A stretch of 7,496 nt of DNA, taken from the NCBI GenBank assembly GCA_020630305.1, contig JAHDBQ010000011.1, forward strand, positions 1 to 7,496, given 5' to 3'. The position numbers were made by a program, and so were the translations under genes. Of this stretch, positions 1-6,160 are shown one piece after another (positions within the stretch are counted from its first letter, which is position 1; each line of letters starts with the position of its first letter). This DNA is from Alphaproteobacteria bacterium (GTDB lineage Bacteria > Pseudomonadota > Alphaproteobacteria > Rickettsiales > Rickettsiaceae). Under the pieces are notes generated by a model. It made no database searches. It worked only from the letters and a program-made list of their open reading frames with translations, and had not been told where the DNA came from.

Positions 1-319
1 ATATCTTAAAAACGGTATTTCGATGGTCATTTTCCCTGAGGCAACAAGGGTTAAGCCAAACAGAGATGTTAAGTTCAAGCCAAGCGCAGCCAAGCTGGCG
101 ATAGACAATAATGTTGGCATGATGCTAGTTGCCATGAACTCTGGAATGGCGTGGCCAAAAGGATTTTGGTTTGAAAAATCTGGCACTATAAAAGTGTCGG
201 TCATTGAATATATAACGCCGCAGCAAGTGCAAACTTATCAGGATGCCAGGGCACTTACTGACTACACCGAAGAAAAGATAATTACTAAGAAAAATGAGTT
301 ACATAAACTCGGGGTATAG
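1..319 (+). CDS. plsC: 1-acyl-sn-glycerol-3-phosphate acyltransferase (PlsC family), 3' part only
   Basis: This is the C-terminal part of a PlsC-type acyltransferase, which adds the second acyl chain to lysophosphatidate in membrane phospholipid synthesis. The frame is open from base 2, before the first ATG at 23 (YLKNGISMVIFPEATR), so the true start lies off the window and the ATG is internal. The family's block III (FPEGTR) is present as FPEATR. A following KPSAAKLA stretch matches the usual KpGaa.lA, and MNSGMAWPKGFW resembles the ALNSGlfWPr segment typical of alphaproteobacterial PlsC. The N-terminal HxxxxD catalytic motif is outside the window. Two normally conserved glycines are changed (FPEGTR to FPEATR, KPGAA to KPSAA), and the block IV proline is replaced (MMLVA). 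The enzyme may therefore be divergent or relaxed. It ends with TAG, six bases from the end of the converging pseudouridine synthase gene. The family call is firm; the activity is uncertain. Confidence 0.85.
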   Translation, partial: YLKNGISMVIFPEATRVKPNRDVKFKPSAAKLAIDNNVGMMLVAMNSGMAWPKGFWFEKSGTIKVSVIEYITPQQVQTYQDARALTDYTEEKIITKKNELHKLGV

Positions 320-328
320 GCTAGCCTA
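317..328. repeat. 12-base perfect palindrome carrying both converging stop codons
   Basis: TAGGCTAGCCTA reads identically on both strands. Its first three bases are the TAG stop of the rightward plsC gene, and its last three are the TAG stop, on the other strand, of the leftward pseudouridine synthase gene. As RNA it could form only a tight stem, and no T-run follows on either side, so it is not a classical terminator. The palindrome is directly visible; any role in ending transcription in both directions is inference. Confidence 0.6.
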
Positions 329-1012
329 ACTTTGTAGGTCTGGAAGTTCCGCTTCTTTGAATTCCCCAGGCTTTAAGATACCAAGCTCATATTCACCGAA
401 ACTAGTTCTAATTAGCCTATTTACCTTAAAGCCAAAATGTGCAAATATTTTTCTGATTTCTCGGTTTTTGCCCTCGCGCAAAATAACCTCATACCAAGAG
501 TTAGAACCTTTTTGACTCAGAAGCTTAATAGAATCCGGATGGTAATAAACACCATCGACAACTATTTTTTTATCTTTAATATCAAGCGGCCTACCGCCCC
601 CGTAAGCTCTTACTTTATATACACGCTTGATCCTGCTTTTAGGGGATTCCAAATATCTTGCAACATCGCCGTTGTTAGTAAGAAGAAGCAAGCCCTCGCT
701 ATTTAAATCTAGCCGCCCAACCGAGATCACTCTTGGCAGCTTATCTTTTAATAATTCAAAGATTGTCTCTCTTCCTTGCGGATCGCTATGAGTTGTGATA
801 TAACCGTTTGGTTTATAAAAAACCCACATTCTTGGCGCCTGAATATTCGCTATTTTTTTTCCGTCAACAATGACTTCAGAATCTTCTGATATGTTTAGAG
901 CTGGGCTATCTATTATTTTACCATCAACACTAACCCTGCCTTGTACTATAACGCGCTCAGCTTCTCTTCTTGAGCAGAATCCACTATTTGCAATAAATTT
1001 GGCTATGCGCAT
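326..1012 (-). CDS. rluB: 16S/23S rRNA pseudouridine synthase, RsuA/RluB family
   Basis: This enzyme converts a specific uridine in ribosomal RNA to pseudouridine. An S4 RNA-binding domain occupies about residues 1-48 (RIAKFIANSGFCSRREAE, then VSVDGK). The catalytic domain follows, with signature VGRLDLNSEGLLLLTN at 98-113 and catalytic Asp102. The conserved EGKNREIRKIFAHFGF block is at 180-195, followed by RLIRTSFGEYELG. The protein has 228 residues, close to RsuA/RluE length and shorter than E. coli RluB with its C-terminal extension. The RluB label follows common alphaproteobacterial naming; the target site (23S versus 16S) cannot be decided here. The ATG lies 13 bases after the serS stop and has no visible Shine-Dalgarno sequence, which suggests coupling to serS translation. 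It is the last gene of the tatC-serS-rluB run and converges on plsC. Confidence 0.9.
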   Translation of the reverse strand: MRIAKFIANSGFCSRREAERVIVQGRVSVDGKIIDSPALNISEDSEVIVDGKKIANIQAPRMWVFYKPNGYITTHSDPQGRETIFELLKDKLPRVISVGRLDLNSEGLLLLTNNGDVARYLESPKSRIKRVYKVRAYGGGRPLDIKDKKIVVDGVYYHPDSIKLLSQKGSNSWYEVILREGKNREIRKIFAHFGFKVNRLIRTSFGEYELGILKPGEFKEAELPDLQS

Positions 1013-1025
1013 TGTAAAAATATGT

Positions 1026-2291
1026 TTATTTTATAAACTCTTTGCCGCCCATATAGCTGCGCAAAGCTTGAGGCACTGTTATGCTACCATCTGCATTTTG
1101 ATAGTTCTCCATAATGGCAACAATCATTCTACCAACCGCAACACCCGAGCCATTTAGTGTATGCACTAAAGTTGTCTTCTTGTCTTCATTTTTATATCTT
1201 GCTTTCATTCTTCTTGCCTGGAAGTCTCCGCAATTAGAAATACTAGCTATCTCGCGATATTTATCCTGACCCGGAAGCCAAACTTCAATATCGTATGTTT
1301 TTTGTGCCGCGAAGCCCATATCACCGCTACAAAGCAGCATCACTCTGTATGGCAGCTCTAGCCTCTTTAAAACTTCCTCAGATGAGCTAAGCATCTTCTT
1401 ATGCTCTGCTTCTGAATCTTCCGGCCTGGTGATAGAGACCAGCTCAACCTTGCCAAACTGATGGTTTCTAATCATACCCCTTGTGTCTCTGCCGGCGCTT
1501 CCTGCTTCAGATCTAAAACATTCAGAATATGTTACATATCTGAGTGGTAATTCTTCTTTTTTGAGCATTGTATCCGCAACCATATTCACCAGCGGCACCT
1601 CTCCAGTGGGGATCAGTCTATATTTCTCATCACTTGTTAAGTAAGAATCTTCGCTGAATTTAGGCAGCTGACCAACATTATACATCGCAGTTGGCCTAAC
1701 TAGAACCGGCGCAGAGATCTCCTCGGCTTCTAATTTCTCAGCATGAATATCAATCATGAAGTTAATCAGAGCTCTTTCTAGTCGCGCAAGGTCACCTTTT
1801 AGGCTTACAAATCTACTGCCAGAAATTTTTGCAGTTTGTTCAAAATCCATCATGCCAAGATTTTTTCCAAGGTCAAAATGCTCTTTGGCCCAGCTAATTT
1901 TCTTCGGCTCTAGATGCGTGCTAACCAGATGATTCATATCCTCATTTTCGCCGACTGGAACTTCCTTATCTAGAATATTAGGAATATTATCCATCATTTT
2001 CTGGAACTCATCATTACCCGATAAATTACTAGAAATTTCTGTAAGCTTTTCATTAATATGAGTCACATCTTTTTTTAGATCCTGAAATTCATTTGCAGAT
2101 TTATTCTTTAGGCTAGCAAGCCTCTTTGTCTTTTCATTTTTAGCTTGCTGAAATTCTTGCATCAAAGTGGTTAGGCTTCTTTTTTCAGCCTCAAGATTTA
2201 AAAGCTCAGTTACATTTATTTTAGCGCCGCGCTTTTGCATCGAACGGTTAAATTCATCTTCATTTTCTTGAACCCATTTAATATCAATCAT
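1026..2291 (-). CDS. serS: seryl-tRNA synthetase
   Basis: This class II aminoacyl-tRNA synthetase activates serine with ATP and charges tRNA-Ser (and tRNA-Sec where present) in the cytoplasm. At 421 residues it is full length. The N-terminal tRNA-binding helical arm spans about 1-110 and is rich in Lys, Glu and Gln as expected for its long coiled coil. Motif 2 is at about 251-287, with FRSE at 259-262 and [11 protein letters not shown] after it. The [10 protein letters not shown] segment at 352-361 and motif 3 ([20 protein letters not shown], 379-398, with Arg388) complete the active site. The serine-binding loop reads TGE (229-231), where TAE or TSE is more usual. The ATG overlaps the end of tatC by 8 bases (ATGATTGA). 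A strong Shine-Dalgarno AAGGAGA (2301-2307) sits 9 bases upstream and fixes this start. It lies in the middle of the tatC-serS-rluB operon. Confidence 0.98.
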   Translation of the reverse strand: MIDIKWVQENEDEFNRSMQKRGAKINVTELLNLEAEKRSLTTLMQEFQQAKNEKTKRLASLKNKSANEFQDLKKDVTHINEKLTEISSNLSGNDEFQKMMDNIPNILDKEVPVGENEDMNHLVSTHLEPKKISWAKEHFDLGKNLGMMDFEQTAKISGSRFVSLKGDLARLERALINFMIDIHAEKLEAEEISAPVLVRPTAMYNVGQLPKFSEDSYLTSDEKYRLIPTGEVPLVNMVADTMLKKEELPLRYVTYSECFRSEAGSAGRDTRGMIRNHQFGKVELVSITRPEDSEAEHKKMLSSSEEVLKRLELPYRVMLLCSGDMGFAAQKTYDIEVWLPGQDKYREIASISNCGDFQARRMKARYKNEDKKTTLVHTLNGSGVAVGRMIVAIMENYQNADGSITVPQALRSYMGGKEFIK

Positions 2292-3033
2292 TTGGTAGCT
2301 TCTCCTTATTTTCTATCAATTTACAAAGCAATATAGATGTTTCATATAACAAAATTAGAGGTATTGCAAGCACTATCTGGCTAAAAATATCTGGCGGGGT
2401 GAAAATAGCAGCAATTATGAAAATAATTACTACTGCAAAACGCCTTTTACTAGCTAGAGAGCTGCTCTTTACTAGGCCCATTATTGAAAATATTATAATA
2501 GCAACCGGGAGCTGAAACGACAGGCCAAAAGCTAAAGTTAGCTGCACAACCAGGTCTAGATACTCACTGATTTTAGCCTCGAGCACGAGAGGAAGGCCAA
2601 TTTCACAGCCCTCAAATTGCAAGAAAAACATCCAGGCACTAGGCATAACAACATAAAACATAAACAGACTGCCTGCGTAAAATAACATTGGGCTCAAAAT
2701 AAAAATTGATCCAATAATTTTTGCCTCAGAACCTTTCAAGCCAGGTAAAATAAAACGATATAATTGAAACGCGAAAAACGGAAAAGAAAAAATAAACGCA
2801 AAAAAGAAGGCAATCTTTATATGCGAGAAAAAAGCCTCGGTAAGGCCCGTATATATTATTTTTCTTGCCTGATCAGTCTGCCCTTGAATTTCTATTAAAG
2901 GTGATAAAATTATCTGATATAAAAAATCACTAAAATAAAAGCAACCAGCAAAAGTCAAAGTGAAAAATATAAAAGCTTTAAACAACCTGTTCTTCAGTTC
3001 TGTTAAATGCTCGCTAAAACTATATTTACGCAC
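2284..3033 (-). CDS. tatC: Sec-independent protein translocase subunit TatC
   Basis: TatC is the inner-membrane receptor of the twin-arginine pathway. It binds the Tat signal peptide, with TatB where present, and recruits TatA to export folded proteins. The 249 residues match the family's usual length, and several strongly hydrophobic stretches fit its six membrane helices. Hallmarks are the N-terminal [13 protein letters not shown] (5-17, signal-peptide recognition face), [14 protein letters not shown] (63-76), [10 protein letters not shown] (94-103), FGLSFQLPV (169-177) and [21 protein letters not shown] (211-231). The buried Glu of the usual F-x-E-x-P motif is Gln here (Gln174). The start is GTG: an in-frame stop lies only 10 codons upstream and the HLTELKNRL motif sits at its expected depth. 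No clear Shine-Dalgarno precedes it. The gene opens the operon with serS, an order also known from other alphaproteobacteria. No tatA or tatB is in the window. Confidence 0.96.
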   Translation of the reverse strand: MRKYSFSEHLTELKNRLFKAFIFFTLTFAGCFYFSDFLYQIILSPLIEIQGQTDQARKIIYTGLTEAFFSHIKIAFFFAFIFSFPFFAFQLYRFILPGLKGSEAKIIGSIFILSPMLFYAGSLFMFYVVMPSAWMFFLQFEGCEIGLPLVLEAKISEYLDLVVQLTLAFGLSFQLPVAIIIFSIMGLVKSSSLASKRRFAVVIIFIIAAIFTPPDIFSQIVLAIPLILLYETSILLCKLIENKEKLPND

Positions 3034-3044
3034 TATGGCAATCT

Positions 3045-3096
3045 GGGGCTTAATTAATATTTAAATTTATTAAATTCTATAATAATTAATAGCCCC
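3045..3096. repeat. large imperfect inverted repeat upstream of tatC
   Basis: The ends GGGGCT (3045-3050) and AGCCCC (3091-3096) are exact complements. Inside them TAATTA (3051-3056) pairs with TAATTA near 3083-3088 after a two-base bulge, leaving an AT-rich loop of roughly 25 bases. It lies between the ankyrin gene end and the tatC start and overlaps the predicted tatC -10 box. It could be an operator, a 5' leader hairpin or a weak terminator for the upstream gene. There is no T-run after it, so terminator is the least favoured. Confidence 0.4.
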
Positions 3097-3107
3097 GCAA
3101 GAATCAA
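3079..3107 (-). promoter_or_regulatory. sigma70-like promoter for tatC-serS-rluB
   Basis: Read on the minus strand, TTGATT (3102-3107) is followed after exactly 17 bases by TATTAT (3079-3084), which is one mismatch from TATAAT. Transcription would start near 3072, giving a leader of about 40 bases before the GTG of tatC. The left part of the spacer runs through the AGCCCC arm of the inverted repeat, so a bound protein there would cover the promoter. In AT-rich DNA such matches arise by chance, but the position and spacing are right. Confidence 0.45.
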
Positions 3108-3158
3108 GCCCTTAATTTCAATTATCTAAGATAAGTTTTAAACAAGTGCATCCAGTTT

Positions 3159-3941
3159 CTAATCCGCAGAAAAACCCCAGTGACCATCATCTTCAATATT
3201 TTCTTGTATACTATCTCCAGATAAATCTTTATCAACTTCCTCTAAACTACTTTCTGTTGAAATTAGTTGTACATATGAAGTTAATTCTGCATCAGTTATG
3301 GACTCTTCAGATTTCGACTTGGAGCTTAAATTGTTAGGAATTATTTCTTCAAGAACCTCTTTAGGAATTAAATCTTTTGCCTTTTCTCCAGCCTTGTTTC
3401 TTAGAAAAATATTTACAGAGTCAGTTAAAATACCTCTAGAACTATCGCTCGTTTTGTATAACTCTTTTATAATCTCTTCATTGCCAGCACGCGCAGCTAT
3501 ATGCATTGGGGTGTCACCATTATTATTTTGAACATTCACTAAAGCAAGTACATCAATCAACATTTTTACCATTTCTTTGTCGCCCTTCTGAACAGCCCTG
3601 TGCAAAATAGTATTTCCGTTTTTATCAGCTATGTCAGATAAACATACTTTTACATCACTTAATATCAACCACCATAAAGCTTCAACACACCCAAGCCTTT
3701 CTGCCTCTTCAAATGCAGTTGCTCCATGCTCATATTTATAATCATGCCTAGCGCCTAGCTTTGCTAGTTCAGCAGCCATCTCAAGCTTACCTGTTGACAT
3801 TGCATAATATAAATAATCATTTGGATCTTGATTATTTTTACTAATTAGATCAATTGCTTTATCCGTCCCCTCAACATGCATCGCTTTACATATTTGGTCC
3901 CTGATTGCAGAATCTGATTGTTTTTTTGTAGATTTAGACAT
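3159..3941 (-). CDS. ankyrin-repeat protein with acidic C-terminal tail
   Basis: This is a 260-residue soluble protein without signal peptide or membrane segment. The ankyrin repeats are best seen at about 108-138 (NGNTILHRAVQKGDKEMVKMLI) and 141-163 (NGDTPMHIAARAGNEEIIKEL). Degenerate copies lie at about 41-70 (DYLYYAMSTGKLEMAAELAKLGA) and 72-105, and a last partial copy at 183-202. The segment 203-250 is Ser/Asp/Glu-rich and looks disordered, and the protein ends HWGFSAD. Ankyrin stacks bind other proteins; in intracellular Rickettsiales many are secreted host-directed effectors, but nothing here proves secretion. The ATG has a GGGGG Shine-Dalgarno-like run (3947-3951) five bases upstream. 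A second ankyrin gene lies upstream in the same direction (173-base gap), and tatC lies 125 bases downstream under its own predicted promoter. The partner and role are unknown. Confidence 0.85.
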   Translation of the reverse strand: MSKSTKKQSDSAIRDQICKAMHVEGTDKAIDLISKNNQDPNDYLYYAMSTGKLEMAAELAKLGARHDYKYEHGATAFEEAERLGCVEALWWLILSDVKVCLSDIADKNGNTILHRAVQKGDKEMVKMLIDVLALVNVQNNNGDTPMHIAARAGNEEIIKELYKTSDSSRGILTDSVNIFLRNKAGEKAKDLIPKEVLEEIIPNNLSSKSKSEESITDAELTSYVQLISTESSLEEVDKDLSGDSIQENIEDDGHWGFSAD

Positions 3942-3967
3942 AGTTTCCCCCTAACTTTGAATTTTAA

Positions 3968-3996
3968 ATTATAACCATTTTTTGCTAGAAAAACTC
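3968..3996 (-). promoter_or_regulatory. candidate promoter of the 260-residue ankyrin gene
   Basis: On the minus strand a perfect TATAAT (3968-3973) lies 26 bases before the ATG and just upstream of the Shine-Dalgarno sequence, giving a short leader of about 20 bases. The -35 region at 17-base spacing (GAGTTT, 3991-3996) is poor. The 10-mer TGGTTATAAT here (3968-3977) recurs exactly at the holC promoter on the other strand. A second candidate further up pairs TTGACT (4054-4059) with TAGTAT (4030-4035) at 18-base spacing. Confidence 0.4.
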
Positions 3997-4070
3997 CTTC
4001 CCAAGAATTTTTCTCATGGCTATTAATTTATACTACTATTCAAAAGGCAGCAAAGTCAAAATGTTTTTTA

Positions 4071-4084
4071 TTAAAATATTTTAA
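4071..4084. repeat. 14-base AT-only palindrome between the two ankyrin genes
   Basis: TTAAAATATTTTAA is a perfect palindrome in the 173-base gap between the ankyrin genes. The gap also holds a GAAAAA...TTTTTC inverted repeat (3988-4013). AT-only palindromes are common by chance in this base composition, so function is doubtful. Confidence 0.2.
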
Positions 4085-4096
4085 ATGAGGAGCTTT

Positions 4097-4126
4097 GTGC
4101 TTTATATACAAATATTATTCAAGCAC
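4097..4126. repeat. inverted repeat at the end of the small ankyrin gene
   Basis: GTGCTT (4097-4102) and AAGCAC (4121-4126) are exact complements around an 18-base AT-rich loop that contains the TAA stop of the small ankyrin gene. In the mRNA this is a weak hairpin over the gene's 3' end with no following U-run. It could protect or end the transcript, but the stem is short. Confidence 0.3.
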
Positions 4127-4600
4127 TGAATCATCTAAGTCACCAGCAACTTCTATAAGATCTTCTTGCTCCTGATCAGAATTACTATCGGCAAAACCAT
4201 CTTGATTTAAATTATTATCCTCAGCCACTGACTGTAAAACTCTTTTGATCGCACCATCTTTAGCAAGATCTAAAGCCGTTTTGCCGTCGCTATTAATTAT
4301 ATTTGTTTTAGCTTTGTTATTGAGCAGCAGCTGCACTACTATTTTATAATACCCTCGCAATGACGCATAATGCAAGGCTGTGTCTAGATATTCATTCTGT
4401 ATATTTGGATCAGCGTCATTGAGCAGAAGCTCAATAGCAATATCAGTATGCCCTTTTAGTGCTGCTAGATGAAGAGCGGTATCTTTTGTTTGTATTTTTT
4501 GCGCGTTAACATCAATGCCTTCGATGATAAATTCTCTTACAGATGCCAAATCACCTTTTTGCGCTGCAAGACAAAACTCTTCTATTTTTTCTTTACCCAT
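4115..4600 (-). CDS. small ankyrin-repeat protein with acidic tail
   Basis: This 161-residue protein is mostly ankyrin repeats. They run at about 5-34 (FCLAAQKGDLASVREFIIEGIDVNAQ), 39-70 (DTALHLAALKGHTDIAIELLLNDADPNIQ), 73-104 (DTALHYASLRGYYKIVVQLLLNNKAKTNI) and a short final repeat at 107-122 (GKTALDLAKDGAIKRVL). The middle two are close to consensus (TALHLAA and LLL motifs), much better kept than in the neighbouring ankyrin protein. Residues 124-161 are highly acidic and end VAGDLDDSVLE. There is no signal peptide or membrane segment. The ATG has a TAGGGA Shine-Dalgarno-like stretch about 7 bases upstream, and the leader shares GTTAGGG with the other ankyrin gene. It lies 61 bases after the glycosyltransferase gene, so cotranscription is possible; an AT-rich TATAAA at 4620-4625 could also serve as a -10 box. 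A protein-binding or host-directed role is inferred only from the family. Confidence 0.88.
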   Translation of the reverse strand: MGKEKIEEFCLAAQKGDLASVREFIIEGIDVNAQKIQTKDTALHLAALKGHTDIAIELLLNDADPNIQNEYLDTALHYASLRGYYKIVVQLLLNNKAKTNIINSDGKTALDLAKDGAIKRVLQSVAEDNNLNQDGFADSNSDQEQEDLIEVAGDLDDSVLE

Positions 4601-4661
4601 TATTTTTCCCTAACGAAATTTTATAGAATATTACAATAAATTTAGAGCTTTTATACTCACA

Positions 4662-5528
4662 TCAAAATAATTTTTCAAGCTCATTTTGATATAATTCTAA
4701 AATTTTATCAATAGCTGGAGTTTTTAAATATTTACTAGCTATGTGCCTCATAGAATACATCGCTTTGCTGCGCCTTGTTTCTGCCTGTTCATTTAGGCAT
4801 AAAATTAATTCAGGGATAAAATTTGTCATCAGCCCCTTATTGTTTTCTACAAAATTCGAAACTGACTTTAAGATGTTAAAAGCCTCGAATTGCCTGTCTA
4901 AACCAATGCTACGATCTGAGATATAAGTAATATTTTCTTTTAAATAAACAAACTTGCTGTATTTAGCAGCATTCAGCGCTAAGGACATATTCTGCGAATA
5001 AACTTCACTATCAGCCCCGCCAATATTCTCAAGCATTTTTCTGTCTATCATGCTTCCAGAGCGCCCAATATTTCTTAAATATGCATCTTTGCCAAGCAAT
5101 ATCTCGCCCATTGGTTGCTCAATAATTGCAGTTTTCGCCTCTAATGCTTCATGCTTGTAGGCGCCAGTTACTGACCTGCCGATCGCAACCCCAACTTCGT
5201 TAGCAAGGCATGCTTCTAGCAGTAGCTGCGTTGACTCTGGGTGCATAATTTCATCCCCTTCAACGAAATGAATATAATCTCCGTTTGCTAGATTCAGGGC
5301 CTTATTTACGCTAATTGCCTCCCCTTGCATCTCCTGTGTGATAATAGTCGAGCGTGGCAGGTCTTTAGCTGCTTCTTTTAAAATTTTCAAAGAATTATCG
5401 TCGCTACCATCATCAACAAAAATATATTCTTTGCGAAACTCACCAGTAGTTTTTTGAAGAGCATTAACCAGAGTGCGGATATTATTTTCATGATTCTGAA
5501 TAAGAACAATATATGTACATTTCAACAT
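4662..5528 (-). CDS. divergent family 2 (GT-A fold) glycosyltransferase
   Basis: Family 2 glycosyltransferases move a sugar from a nucleotide-sugar to a sugar, lipid or protein acceptor, often for surface polysaccharides. The N-terminal Rossmann-like half is clear: TYIVLIQNHENNIRTLVNAL (5-24), then VDDGSDDNSLKIL (38-50), the nucleotide-binding hallmark. NGDYIHFVEGDEIMHPE (82-98) stands where the metal-binding DXD motif should be and reads EGDE instead. SMIDRKMLENIGGAD (159-173) matches the acceptor-side segment, but the usual following ED catalytic pair is absent (SQNMSLAL, 178-185). Residues 205-288 are a helical tail with no membrane segment. At 288 residues it is short but within the family range. 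Catalytic weakening or an unusual metal site is possible. Start ATG 5528 has no clear Shine-Dalgarno. It diverges from holC and precedes the small ankyrin gene by 61 bases. Donor and acceptor are unknown. Confidence 0.85.
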   Translation of the reverse strand: MLKCTYIVLIQNHENNIRTLVNALQKTTGEFRKEYIFVDDGSDDNSLKILKEAAKDLPRSTIITQEMQGEAISVNKALNLANGDYIHFVEGDEIMHPESTQLLLEACLANEVGVAIGRSVTGAYKHEALEAKTAIIEQPMGEILLGKDAYLRNIGRSGSMIDRKMLENIGGADSEVYSQNMSLALNAAKYSKFVYLKENITYISDRSIGLDRQFEAFNILKSVSNFVENNKGLMTNFIPELILCLNEQAETRRSKAMYSMRHIASKYLKTPAIDKILELYQNELEKLF

Positions 5529-5560
5529 TTGAATTATTTATTTTATTTATTCGAAATTTG

Positions 5561-5576
5561 TGGTTATAATAAACCA
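5561..5576. promoter_or_regulatory. overlapping divergent -10 boxes between glycosyltransferase and holC
   Basis: On the plus strand TATAAT (5565-5570) would serve holC, and on the minus strand TATTAT (5566-5571) would serve the glycosyltransferase gene. They lie within the near-symmetric TGGTT-6-AACCA (5561-5576). The minus-strand -35 candidate is TTGCAT at 18-base spacing; the plus-strand -35 (TTTATT, 5542-5547) is weak. Predicted leaders are about 54 bases for holC and about 30-40 bases for the glycosyltransferase. The overlap means the two directions would compete for polymerase. Confidence 0.4.
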
Positions 5577-5583
5577 AAAACTA

Positions 5584-5594
5584 TGCATCATGCA
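5584..5594. repeat. 11-base inverted repeat in the holC leader
   Basis: TGCAT-C-ATGCA is an exact inverted repeat with a one-base centre. It lies downstream of the predicted holC start point and between the -10 and -35 boxes proposed for the glycosyltransferase. It has the form of a small operator, but no binding protein can be named. Confidence 0.25.
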
Positions 5595-5630
5595 AGAATA
5601 TATCAGTTAATTTAAATTAAGCCGGGATTT

Positions 5631-6107
5631 ATGAATATCAGTTGCTACAAAACTCAAGCAGAGGATTTGCCAAAAACTTTTTGTAAAATAGTCGAAAAAT
5701 GTTACTACACAAACATGCATAGCTGCGTTTTAGTTAGTAATGAAGATCTGATAGATGGCCTGGACCGGGTAGTTTGGACTTATTCTAAAAAACACTTTAT
5801 ACCCCATGCGACGCATAAGGATCCAATGCCACAGCAGCAGCCGGTCTATATAACTAACAAGCCAGAAAATCCAAATAATTCGGAAATATTTATTTTCATA
5901 AACCCGGATGCGCAGCAGCTTGCTGAGGCACTTTCAGCTAAAAACTTCATTTCAAACACGGATAGCAAAAAAATTATTATTATTCACGATCAGCTGCAAA
6001 AAACAAATAGTAGTGAAATAACTAACATAATGCAAAAAAGTAACTTCAAAGATGCGCCAATTTCCTGCTTTGAAAAAGATCAAAGCGGATCATGGCAGCA
6101 GGCATAA
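5631..6107 (+). CDS. holC: DNA polymerase III chi subunit (HolC)
   Basis: Chi is an accessory subunit of the replicative DNA polymerase clamp loader; with psi it links the holoenzyme to single-stranded DNA-binding protein. The family pattern is visible in order: YKTQAEDLPKTFCKIVEKCY near the N-terminus (6-25), VLVSNEDLIDGLDRVVWTYSKKHFIPH at 33-59 (the LD..LWT.....F.PH signature), QPVYIT at 70-75, EIFIFINPD at 85-93 and a KKIIIIHDQ strand at 113-121. The length of 158 residues is close to the 147 of E. coli chi. Start ATG 5631 follows a weak GGGA. In many alphaproteobacteria holC sits beside the aminopeptidase gene pepA; here it stands alone between a divergent glycosyltransferase and a converging unknown gene, which suggests rearrangement. 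No holD was seen, and psi is usually hard to find in alphaproteobacteria. Confidence 0.9.
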   Translation: MNISCYKTQAEDLPKTFCKIVEKCYYTNMHSCVLVSNEDLIDGLDRVVWTYSKKHFIPHATHKDPMPQQQPVYITNKPENPNNSEIFIFINPDAQQLAEALSAKNFISNTDSKKIIIIHDQLQKTNSSEITNIMQKSNFKDAPISCFEKDQSGSWQQA

Positions 6108-6145
6108 ATAATTCATTACATTTACGCACTGCTGACTCAGAGCTT

Positions 6146-6160
6146 AATATTATTCAAGCA
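6146..6160. repeat. 15-base exact repeat at the 3' end of the large gene, also at 4111-4125
   Basis: AATATTATTCAAGCA occurs at 6146-6160 and again at 4111-4125, each time spanning the stop codon of a leftward gene. The reading frames differ: the small ankyrin gene stops at TAA within it, the large unknown gene at TGA. A short AAGCTC follows on the minus strand in both places, directly here and after 15 further bases at the ankyrin gene. On this copy GCTT and AAGC can pair as a short hairpin. Confidence 0.4.

Noticed and set aside
437..1157. Two plus-strand open frames (437-706 and 870-1157)
   Set aside because: They lie opposite well-supported rluB-like and serS coding sequence and show no recognisable protein features.
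3146..3531. Plus-strand open frames opposite the first ankyrin gene
   Set aside because: They are shadows of the ankyrin gene, with low-complexity hydrophobic translations and no start signals.
3988..4013. GAAAAA...TTTTTC inverted repeat as an intrinsic terminator
   Set aside because: The stem is AT-rich with mismatches and no T-run follows on either strand. It also lies in the promoter region of a gene rather than after one.
4741..4926. 61-codon plus-strand frame inside the glycosyltransferase gene
   Set aside because: It is antisense to a clear GT2 gene, short and without supporting signals.
6132..6140. CTGACTCAG palindrome between holC and the large gene as a bidirectional terminator
   Set aside because: A nine-base palindrome is too short for a stable stem and no T-run adjoins it.
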